NCBI GenBank assembly: GCA_002633005.1 | Contig: NMRA01000029.1 | Coordinates: forward strand, 964,086 to 1,028,085 | Direction: 5' to 3' | Source of the DNA: Phoronis australis | Lineage: Eukaryota; Phoronida; Phoronidae | DNA length: 64,000 nucleotides | Shown here: positions 12,842 to 23,000 of the stretch, in pieces | How the letters are laid out: every line of letters begins with the position of its first letter | How positions within the stretch are numbered: the stretch's first letter is position 1 | Notes under the pieces: generated by a model | What the model was told of the DNA's origin: nothing | Databases searched by the model: none | Seen by the model: only the letters and a program-made list of their open reading frames with translations | Made by a program: the position numbers and the translations under genes

Positions 12842-13606
12842 CTGCATGTCTGCCTGAGCCTGCTTCAGCTGCTGGTTGAGCAGTGCATGCTTTGCACACT
12901 CTTCCTTTCTAAGCGCCCGTTCCTTTTTCAGCTCAGGGCTCCAGAACGTCTTGATACTATTCATGCTGGAACTTAGTTTGTCCTTGGACAGCTGCAGCTC
13001 TTCTCCGACAAGAGCGCACTCTTTGGTCAGTTCCGAGATTTGTGTCTGAAGTTCCAAGATATACGTGTCGCGAGGGAACGGGTTCGTGTAGTCAAAGTTA
13101 TAGTCCCGCTCGGCATTTCGCCCGAGCGATAAATAATCACGGTCGAGTGACCGGTCACGAAGTTTCCGGCGATCAATGCTTCCATACTGATCCTGATATC
13201 GGTCAACAGCCATTCCCATGCCACGGTCCAGTGATCGGTAACCATAGTTTCTAGCCGAGTCTCCTGAGCTGTCCAATCTCTCATTAGACTGACCATGTGA
13301 TCCAGAACCACTACCTTTGGAACTCGTCATGCTGTTGGACCTACTGTGTGCGGGGCTCTGGAAGGGAGAGCCTTCTCCTAGACTAGAGTATCCCATCTGA
13401 TCCATGGGGCTGTCACTCCTGGATCCACCGCCCATGTGCCTTGGGCGGCCGGATTGTGAGAGCATCTTCTGGGCCGGGCTGCTTCTTGGATTGAGGTTTC
13501 CAGGGAAGGTCTTTGACGGACTGTGTACTGGCGAGGGCTCCGACTTGGACAGATCCGATTGTGGCTGACTATACATGACTGGCTATCAGACAAGACTGAA
13601 TGTAAT
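12842..13606 (-). CDS. ERC: First coding exon of an ELKS/CAST/ERC-family active-zone scaffold (partial gene)
   Basis: The start codon is at 13576 and coding runs down to 12842 (245 codons), ending exactly at a GT donor (CAG|gtaagt) in phase 0. A polypyrimidine tract plus AG puts the exon start at 13606, so about 30 nt are 5' UTR. Residues 1-165 are a Ser/Pro/Gly/Arg-rich disordered head with repeated RSLDR-like motifs (about 114-118 and 142-146). Coiled coil starts near residue 172. Residues 206-224 read NSIKTFWSPELKKERALRK, nearly invariant in ERC1, ERC2 and Drosophila Bruchpilot. Family members are large coiled-coil proteins that bind RIM, liprin-alpha and Rab6 and organise presynaptic release sites or cortical exocytosis (family knowledge). 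The next coiled-coil exons were not found on the minus strand at 1-12841, so intron 1 exceeds 12.8 kb. Coding is open throughout with no sign of decay. Which paralogue it is cannot be decided from one exon. Confidence 0.9.
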
Positions 13607-14469
13607 CTACAACAAGGGCAAACAGAGTACAGGCTGATAATGTGGTAATCTGATCGACTCATCAAAGCAACAAAAATCAATGGGAAATGTGGTGCTGGCG
13701 GACATGATGTATGTAACATGCACAGACATTGCAGAATGCCGCGGACGTACTACACATACTCTCTGGCCCACACACCATTTGATGGATTTCCAGTTCATCA
13801 ACCTCAACAGACCCATTGCTCATCTACTTAGCACTGAATAGTTGAGCAATATGTGGTGAATCCTTAGTGCAGTTGTTCAGAAATTCTTATATAGTCAATT
13901 TAAAGACCTGCAATATTCCTGATGTAGGAATGACATAACTAATAGACATTTTCTGAAACAGTGGCGGTGAACTGAAATACACGTCATCGCTAGATGGTTA
14001 TAAGAGAGTTGATAGACAGCATTCAGAATTTAATGGAGTTGGATATTTTCCTGCATTTTTAATGATCATGCCATCTAGCGCCGCTGTTGAGAAGTGGGTT
14101 TCCTCCCAGACAGCTGGTCCTGTTCAGCACACCATAATAGAAATTGGGTCAAGCAAAAATGCTTTTGTACTCTCGCAACCCTAAAGAGTTGTACATAGTA
14201 CAGAGAATGTTTCCTATTAACCAACCTTGGTCTTTCCAACTCAGCTCAAGAAAGTTGTCTATTTAGTTCAAAATAAGATATGTTTTATGTGTGAGCTACT
14301 GGCATTGCATGGTTTCGTGATAGGATTATATTTCAATTACCAACAACAACAATGAAGCCTTCGGCGACTCATGAAAACATTTCAAAGTTTTTTGGAATTG
14401 CCAACCCTAAACTTGTGAATTCAAAAATGGTGTATGTACACATTACCTGTGACTTACATGCAGGGCATG

Positions 14470-14754
14470 CAGTGGCGGATTTAGGGGGGAGGGGGACAAG
14501 GGGGCCGTGGCCCCCCCTAAAGTTAGCCCACATAACATTTGGCAGTTCGGGGTGCGAATTGCTGAGTAGCGTAGGGGGCTCGGGGGGCTAATGCACAACG
14601 CATAGGCCTTGAACAAACCCCGTTTAACGGGTTTTTTTAGTAATAAGGCCCACAAAACCAAAAACTCTCCTCCTGCTGGGCGCGCGCATGTGGCGAAATT
14701 CTGGTTATTCCTGTGCCCTGGCCCCCTTAATTCAAAATCCTGGATCCGCCCCTG
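14470..14754. mobile_element. 285-bp TIR element, GGCGGATTTAGG/CCTGGATCCGCC family, copy 2
   Basis: Starts CAGTGGCGGATTTAGG and ends AATCCTGGATCCGCCCCTG, the same termini as the 156-bp copy at 3518-3673. Flanks GCATG and GGATG are a four-of-five match, probably a decayed 5-bp target duplication. The interior is longer than in copy 1 and includes a G-run/C-run hairpin and a CCCGTTTAACGGG hairpin followed by seven T. It is non-coding. Confidence 0.7.
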
Positions 14755-16018
14755 GGATGAACCTAAAAGGTTTCGTTTGACAATCCACCACACTCATTCC
14801 CGACATAAAAAAATTCAATCAACTTTGCACCAAGCATTGCAGATCAAACTCCTAACTCAGTATTGTGAAAGCATCCATTATTTATGAAGCATAGAGAGCG
14901 CTCTGTTCAAAACTGAAATTATTAAATTCAATTAACTTTGCACCATGCATTTGTACGTTAATTAAACTCCTTTGTTGGGCCTAGAAATGGCTGGTTGGTG
15001 GGTGTGTTATTTTAGTATTTGACTTCCAATTAAGGCTAAAAGCCTATTCATTTTTGACACGAACATGTGACAAACACCCACTCTGTATAGAAAACAAATT
15101 ATCCAAAGCTGAAGTCCGTGAGAAATGGATGCAATGTCGCAAACTTAAGTAAGCAAAGTCTAGTATTTGACTTAATTTTACTGTAGTTTGTTATCTCAAG
15201 TGGATGTCTCAAAACTTTCATGTTTTTACCGACTTATCGCGTTTCTTAACATGAACACAATTAGAACATATCAAGAGTCCACGCAATCGACCAACACAAA
15301 CTGATACCATAACCACCCTACTCGTATATCGCTTCATGAAAACAATCAATAGACACAGGAAAATGGTCTGGCCACATTTCTGTTTGAAAATAGTTTTTGG
15401 CCAAAGCATAAACTCTGCAAAAACCAATACTGAAATATAGCTTGGATTTACTACCAAATTAGAATGTTTGTCCAACAATGATTGTTATCTACTGTAAGGT
15501 ATCCTAAAACCAATAAAGATTTCAATTCTCAAAAATACTGGTCACAAGTCTTGCGACCGAGAATTTATAAAAAATATTGCAAATACTACGAAAGTTTTCC
15601 CAAAAACTTTGAAGTGTTTCTTGAGTCACTGATAATTTGGTGTTCTTATTAGTGGAAATCACATCCCATTATGATATTAGAAGGACTTTATGAGCTTACT
15701 AGTAATTGTCTTAACTAATTTTGAAACTAGCGTGCCGAGAAATGCAGTTTTTAGCTTCTGAGGTCTGTTTCATAAATGTAACTTAAGAGGCTTGTTTTTG
15801 AGAAAACCTGAAAAATGCGATGATGTTGAACGATCGATTTTCCTCTCTGAAAATGCACCAGGTCACGCGCTTCGCTCAGTCTTGCACTTATCCTTGCCTA
15901 ACTCACGTGACGCCATTTGAAATAAATTATTGTCCGCAGTAGAAAAGTTAACGGCGACCAAAAAGTCGAGTTAGAATTCTTCACCAAAGTCATGGTTCAT
16001 CGATGATATGTATAGAAC

Positions 16019-16292
16019 CACAGGTGTTCTTAGCTTCTGATCGTCCCCTATACACTATAATACTACAAGGTACGACACTCCGAACTAGAGCAGGACACCG
16101 TAAATGGTTGTGGAGAAAGAAAAATTCTTCATGATTTGTTGAACATCTGTTTTGTGTAAATTTATTGAGTTTTATGTTTGTTATGGACGGCTGAAGTGAA
16201 GCACCCGAGGAATTTCTAGTCCGGAGTGTCATACCTTGTAGTATATAATAGTGTATTGTATTGGGGACGATCGGAAGCTGAGGACGCCTGTG
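16019..16292. repeat. Inverted repeat, arms about 71-78 bp, spacer about 125 bp
   Basis: 16019-16089 and 16215-16292 are imperfect reverse complements (TCTAGTCCGGAGTGTC against GACACTCCGAACTAGA, and GGGGACGATC against GATCGTCCCC). Most differences are single substitutions. It is probably a MITE, and its transcript could form a long hairpin. It lies 750 bp upstream of the TMEM116-like start. Confidence 0.6.
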
Positions 16293-16957
16293 TAAAGAAC
16301 CAGCAAGGAATGCTGAAGAAAGTAAGCACTTTTTAAGTGACAATTTTAGTGTAAATTATATTATTTGACGAGGTGAAAACCTCTTATTTGGTGAGCGGAT
16401 TTGGCATACCACGCATTATAATACACGAGATGACATCAATACTGAAAGCGATGGGGACTACTGTAGCGCCTAGATAGCCAGGGCTACGTGTTGCCCAGGT
16501 CTATGAAACTTGTGAAAGTGATTCAGAGACAATGAATGAATGAAGAACGACCTAGGAAGGAAAACCGTTATTAACCATAAATAATTACCTGTATTTTAAG
16601 CAGCAAGCACGGAGGAGGAGTCATTATCCGTAATATCTGCCTTTTAAAGTTAAAACTGAGTGAGATCACCCCCTTTCAATATGCTGCTGAACTCTTTACG
16701 CGAACGCGAAATCTGACCTGCAGACATTCTTTTTCTCCTGCTGCTCTGACAAATACAGGTTCAAATGTCTAATAATTTATTGAATTATGTAAGGAAATAA
16801 TGCTTTATGTAAGTATATTTAAACGTAAAATGAGATAATATTGATAACATAAGAGGTTAATTAGAACAGAAAATATTCAAAGTTATTAGTTTTGATTAAA
16901 AAAATTTAAAAAAGGATAATTTGTATCAATTCTCTTGACTAAAAATTCTATGGCAAG

Positions 16958-16976
16958 TCACATGACTGTCACATGA
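16958..16976. promoter_or_regulatory. Twin M-box E-boxes (TCACATGA x2)
   Basis: TCACATGA occurs at 16958-16965 and again at 16969-16976, in the same orientation, 11 bp centre to centre. This octamer is the M-box recognised by MITF/TFE bHLH-zip factors (family knowledge). The pair lies just upstream of a TATA-like box and about 70-88 bp before the start codon at 17046. Function is inferred from motif and position only. Confidence 0.4.
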
Positions 16977-16988
16977 CTTGTGCATTCA

Positions 16989-16995
16989 TATAAAT
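16989..16995 (+). promoter_or_regulatory. TATA-like box for the TMEM116-like gene
   Basis: TATAAAT at 16989-16995 would set transcription start near 17018-17025, leaving a 5' UTR of about 20-30 nt before the ATG at 17046. An out-of-frame ATG at 17038 would lie within that leader. Confidence 0.35.
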
Positions 16996-17045
16996 CTGAG
17001 AGGGCGAACCGCGAAATGATCTGTATTTCAGTGTGACATGCCGCA

Positions 17046-20000
17046 ATGTCGGCGTGCGGAAACGACAGTGCTTTCAGTGAGAGCCAGGTTTGTAATAACA
17101 GTTATTAACCAGAACTGAATCACCAATTAAAGGTTTATTTCTTTTTCGTGATATACCATAGGCTAACGCATAGGCCTGTACATCTACTGTGCTTATAAAT
17201 TTTTACTTCTAGTTCTAGGCCTTTGTCAAGTTTGTCTGAATGTATGTCTTACTCTTAGTCTTAGTATAATGTATTGTGTTATGTTGTATCGTTTTATTTT
17301 GTAGACTCTTGTTAGTAATGAGTTTCAAAATTTTTATATAAATTCGTTCAAGTAGGCCTACAGTTCGAACTACCTTCAAAACAAAAAGGCTCAAACTCAA
17401 ACATGCTGTAACAGAATTGGTTCATGAGCACGCTATGTAATTTTCTTCTGCATCTATCCATATTACATCCAATTTGCACAGCCTACTTCTCCTTGGCTTT
17501 GTGTTACTTTGAGTATTTTTCATTAATTACCACCTGGCTGTTTTACTGAACTGACCGTTTTTGTTGCAGTTCAAGGCACTGTCATATATTTTCCTTGGCA
17601 CATCATGTGGGAGGTGAGTCGAATTTTAATACTAATTTTCCCCGCATTCCATAGAGGAATCTACTGAAATTTTGATTTAGACCACTCTCCGCTAAATTCA
17701 GGTCTGAAATAATTGTTCCTTCAGTTGCTGACATGAGAAGCGATTTTTGCTCTTTAGCAGTTCGTTATTCCTCGACACTATGCTTGGCAAATAAAATGAC
17801 ATGCCGTGACTATAGTCAACTTTTACAGCCCAGTCTCAATAACAAAACCCAGTTCTTTCCAAACCCAGACATCACCTATTTTGACAGAGACCAATGTCAT
17901 GGTTGACGTGGTCGAAATCAAAAATTGTATTTTGCAACTGAAGGCTAGGTTAGGTGTTATTGGTGTATACTGATTTTGTGGATTATATTATATGTGTTAA
18001 CAGTGAATATCTTAAGGTACATTGAGCACTGCTTAGCTTACTTAAATGATTGTTACCTTGGGACATGTGGGCTCACACAATGGCAAATGTAGAATGATTT
18101 ATTTATATCTTTTTATATGATGACAAGAAAACTGCCAGTGGACTTGTGAAATGAGCCGAGTCAATACTCTGTTTCTAGGATTATATTGTGGCCAAATTAA
18201 AGCTCAAAGGAATTGGTCTGAGCCCGATGAATTCTATTTAACATGATTTTGAATGTAATGAAATTGATTTTTATACAAGGAAATTGATTTGAATTTCAAC
18301 CATTTGAATTTTAAAACTGCGCAGTGATCTCTCGTGAGTAGTCCAGCGATGCTTGTGCATCTGTGTTTAGAGTAAAATATTCTTTAGGAGACCATCAAAT
18401 GGGTTATTATTGTCATTGGTGCCTAGACTGGCTAACACATTCTAGGCTTTGGTGTTCAAAACATAGAGGGGGTAATAAAACAATTATCTTCTCAGACAGG
18501 ACCACAAACTCTTTTGTTAAGCTGTGTTTACTTACACAGACAAAGAACTACTTACATTGATGTTAGATGTCAAGTTGGAAGGCCTATTTGTGTGAACAAC
18601 ATACACAATTTACAACCACCCTAAAAATTCTAAGCCGTTATGCCACCTAGTTGTCCCCTCCAAGCCCGAAAGGAAAAATCCATTTTAATGATAACCAACT
18701 GTAGTTGCAAGAAAAGGAATAATATCTGGAGGATGCATTACTTGAATGCAAGAGATTTGTGAGTTTGGAAACGTCCTACAAAACAAATGAGAAATCACGT
18801 GTGAATAAATCAACAATAACCCAATAGTAGTGTTATAAAGTGTAAGCGCAGGGCAATTTTGGTCTAACATAAGTAAATGTTTTTTTTTGTGAATGCCTAC
18901 AATTTCTCAGAATCATTGTCTTGTGGTGGCTACCATAGTGTTTATTTGGTGATACTTATTTTAATTGAGAAGTGAAAAAAATTCACTTGCTTTTGACCAA
19001 ATTATATCTAATTAACATAATTTAAATGATTTTTATTGTACTCGTGTACACTAATCAAAATGGCTGTCACTTAAGGGATCGCTTTGCGAGCCAGAATGTT
19101 ATAGTTATGTCGGACCTTATTTACAATTCTACGAATTTAGGCAAATATCTACAAAACTTGACAAAGCATATATTATACTTTTGAAAAGTAGATGGCCTGT
19201 AACATTTGATTTTTACCGTTTTACCAATGTTGTTATTAATTGGGTCACGTGGCCTTGCCTTTTTAGCAAAATTTACTAAAAACAGAAAGGTACCGTATAT
19301 ACTATGGTAAAAATTTATTTGATATAAATGTTCAAGATTAGCCCTCAAAAATGCTGTTACTGTTTTCATACAGTCTGAGTTTTTCATGAAATCACCAGAT
19401 TTATGCAAAATAGTTAAGCCAAGTAAGTGGCATACGACATCTAAGAGAGGAAAATGTCTAAATAATTTTGTTTGAAATATTATCTAACTTCAGCTTATTC
19501 TGAGATCCACCTAAAGAATCTTATTTCTGTTTTCATTGAAAGACCTTCCAACAGAATGTCCATATTCTTTTTAATTTTATTTCTTAATCTCAAAGTGTTA
19601 TGAACCATGTCCAAATCTGACATAATGTATGTACAAGCTATCTGAAGGATAAGATGTTCTTGTCATATCTCTCTCTAATCTAACTTCAAATAAATGAACA
19701 AACAATATGAATAATTATGTAATCAGCACTTTCAAAGTGTCCTGTTATGTAATTTGTTAGCCATATCTGGACATTTTCAAGCTGGAAATTTTTTTCCATA
19801 CACAGAATTCTGTTCTGTGAGCGAAGAGTTCCCGTCACAAGTACTTCACCAGTTTCTTCCGTCTATGCGGAGCAAATAGGTTTTTTGAAGTTTTGCTAGT
19901 GGAGATTCGTGGGATTAGAGTGTTAATTTTCCACTTACATGTGTAAAGAAAGACTGCACCCCAAGGTTGTTCAGCCTAATGACTGTTCAGGTACATTGTA

Positions 20001-23000
20001 TCTGTGTGTCCTTGACCTACTTTCAAAAATCCTATATTGTTGGACTCTTAGATGGTGCAGCCATTACTAAGTCAGACTGAGGTCTTTTGTTGTTGGGTGA
20101 CTGTAGATTGTAGCCATCATGAGGATCTCTAAATAGGATTCGCACAGAGCCTTTTGAGATGGTCATGGATTTTTTGTATCAGTTGTAAGGTGAAATTGTA
20201 TGAATGGGCTGATAAATTCTTGCCAATTTAGGTTATAAAGTTTTTTTTTAATTTTCAACAAAAGGCAAATACCAATGATGGTTTATCGTTTTAAGGTTTT
20301 ATGTAGATTGTAGCCATCATGAGGATCTCTAAATAGGATTCGCACAGAGCCTTTTGAGATGGTGATGGATTTTTTGTATCAGTTGTGAGGTGAAATTGTA
20401 TGAATGGGCTGATAAAGTCTCGCCAATTTAGGTTATAAAAATTTTTTTTTTAATTTTCAACAAAAGGCAAATACCAATGATGATTTATCGTTTTAAGGTT
20501 TTACACTGTATCTACCATCAGACAATGTTTTGAGAAAGTGGCATTCACAGCTGCATCCTTTGATAAATGCAAATGTGGTCCTTGGTTTTGGCTATTATTT
20601 GTGTCCAAAATTCCAGGTGTATTTTTGCTGTAACTTGCTTTTACTGAGTCTTATGAAATTAACAAAATAGATAAATTTTGAGTCTAATACTGGATTAGCG
20701 ACATTGCGTCTGCATCTCATGAACTTCAGCTTGGCTTGTGACGTTATCGTTATTATGGCCAATTGGTGGCGTTTTGACCAGACAGCGTGGCATTGACATC
20801 AGAACACCATCCAATACGTGTGACCAATCTAATCTTAAACCGCCTCTTTTATAGAGGGACTCGCAATGCGCTCATGGAGAGCTTCCTTTACACCCCTTCT
20901 GAACCAGACTTCTTCACAGTCTAAGATAGTGACATCATCAGTATTGAAATCTTATTTTTGGCATAACTTGTTTGCTAGTTTACACCTTGACTCTTAACTT
21001 GTTACATTTTTCTCATGAATGTCTTGTTTGACAGGCAATATCAACAAGGTTTACACATTTTAATATACTTTTGACTTAGGGTGCAGCTAGAAAATTAAAA
21101 ATATTGACTTGAAAAAAGGAACCTATTTGTTGCAAGCTTCTATGAAAAGTCACCCTTTTGTTGAACTTTATTCAGAAATTCCACCATTTTGTAGAGTTCA
21201 TTACACAAAACTGTCACTTTTCATAGGTATTCTAGATATATGTCCTTTTTAATCTGATAAGTCTGAAACAAAGTGAGAATATATTGATGACAAATTGTCA
21301 AAAATGAATACCTCTTTTGCACTAGAACTGTTTACATCGGAGTTAGGAACATTTTGTGAAGTTTTGAGTGAAATGGACCCTTTTCTAAGGAAGTAAATGA
21401 AAAGACAATCTTATGTAGGAATTTTGTTGGAAAATGCGTTCTTTCATAGGGAGGGTTGTTGTGAAGATATCACCCATCTGGGTGGTATCTTCCGTGAACC
21501 CATAATAGTACATGCTGCCTAGGTGTTAGTCATCGGAATTAATTTAAGTTATCGGCTTTTACGCTGCAAGAAATTAGAGTATTCCATTAATGAATGATGT
21601 AGAATATTATAATCTGATGCTATTCTGGGAATCAACTGCTGAATTGCCTATCAGTCGTTGTGTAAATTATGACCTGTCCTGTTGCATGATTATGACAAAT
21701 GTTTGGTAGATAATTAGTCCAGTGAAGTTTTTCTTTTTTTTAAATTAAACCAAAAATCAAATTATTCATTTTTTGATTTTTTAAAACTTTACAGCATTGC
21801 AAAGTTTTAAAGTAACTGAAAGAGACTTCACCGTAGTTTTCTGTCAGTTCCTGAAATTTCTTGATATTACTATGAAATTTGAACAAGTTTCCGTCTGCAT
21901 TTTATGCATGATGTGAATTTGTATGGTACATGCCAAAAGTATTCAAGACAAAAGGACTGAATTTTTCTATTAACGGAATTAGCCATCGTAATGGGAAAAC
22001 AGTATTTTTTCTGATTACTGTTGTCTTATACTTTATCTGTATCAATATTTTTTCACAGTTTCATTGGTGCTACATCCATAGTTGCAGCAGCATGCGCAGC
22101 AAGGAAGTTCAGGTCTCCTGAGGTAAGTGGCTCTGTTTCAACTGTGCTTTAAGCTTGCAAACTGTGGATGCATGTCAAGGCTTGGCATTGATTGTCTCGT
22201 TTTAAGTGAATGTGTGGGGGGCTGCAGTGTGAGAAAATGTGTAATATTTGTAATTATTTTGGCTCACAGCAACAGATTGACAACAATCTGCTGTCTGATA
22301 TTGATTTACACAAAAATTGGTTAGTGCATTTAATATCTTATACCTTTTCACCATGTTTCATGCTTCATTGCTTGCAGTGATTGTTCCACACCCCACAACA
22401 GGGCATTGCCTCTGTGAGGAGCTTTATGCAGGTCATCTGGGTTATCTAATATTTGGCCTTGAAGGCTTGGTTGTCCTTGAAATGGCTATACCCTTATCCT
22501 TTTGTTGACTTGGGCTATATGCATGAATGGCAACACTCCTAAATACACCTGTACTCTTAAGGGCACATGCCTCACCATTGTTGTCTGGAGCAGTGCTTAC
22601 TCCAGTTCTACATAAAAAGTAATTCAGTATTCTAATGTCATTTTTTCTGTTTTACAGAACTGTAATCTGGGATCATCCTGACACAAAAAAACAATTGTGT
22701 TATTTTTGAGTGTCAAATTTAGTTCAGAAGTGGCATGCTACTGATTTTCTTATAAGTGGTATTCTGGCAGGTTAGGTTAGACAATAAAAAGTTTTGTTTT
22801 CTAGAGCTCCAGGCGTATCAAACACTTTCTACCAAGTTGGCATTTATGTAGTCCAGAAATGATATTTGGACATAACACAACCTTTCTTTCCAAAAGTTTC
22901 ATGGAGAAAATTATTGCAAACTGTGAGGGTTGTTGAGAATTCCATTTCCAGATCATGTTACAAACATATAGTCTTAGTTAATAGCTGTTTAAAACATGTC

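Larger units (their letters stand above)
13607..16957. other. Intergenic region between divergent ERC and TMEM116-like genes
   Basis: No coding exon recognised. Upstream non-coding ERC exons may lie here, because the 13606 border is a splice acceptor rather than a transcription start. It contains the TIR element at 14470-14754 and the inverted repeat at 16019-16292. I see nothing identifiable in 14755-16018. Confidence 0.6.

Noticed and set aside
12185-12976. 263-codon plus-strand open frame
   Set aside because: Composed of Ser/Pro/Leu/Phe from the C/T-rich tract and overlapping the ERC exon on the other strand; no domain or codon structure.
13027-13719. Several overlapping open frames on both strands around the ERC exon
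   Set aside because: They are shadows of the ERC coding frame, which alone has family motifs and splice borders.
14617-14640. CCCGTTTAACGGG hairpin followed by seven T, like a bacterial terminator
   Set aside because: The window is eukaryotic and the hairpin lies inside a TIR element; at most the T run could stop Pol III.
15990-16343. 117-codon minus-strand open frame
   Set aside because: Spans the inverted repeat at 16019-16292; its openness reflects the arms, not coding.
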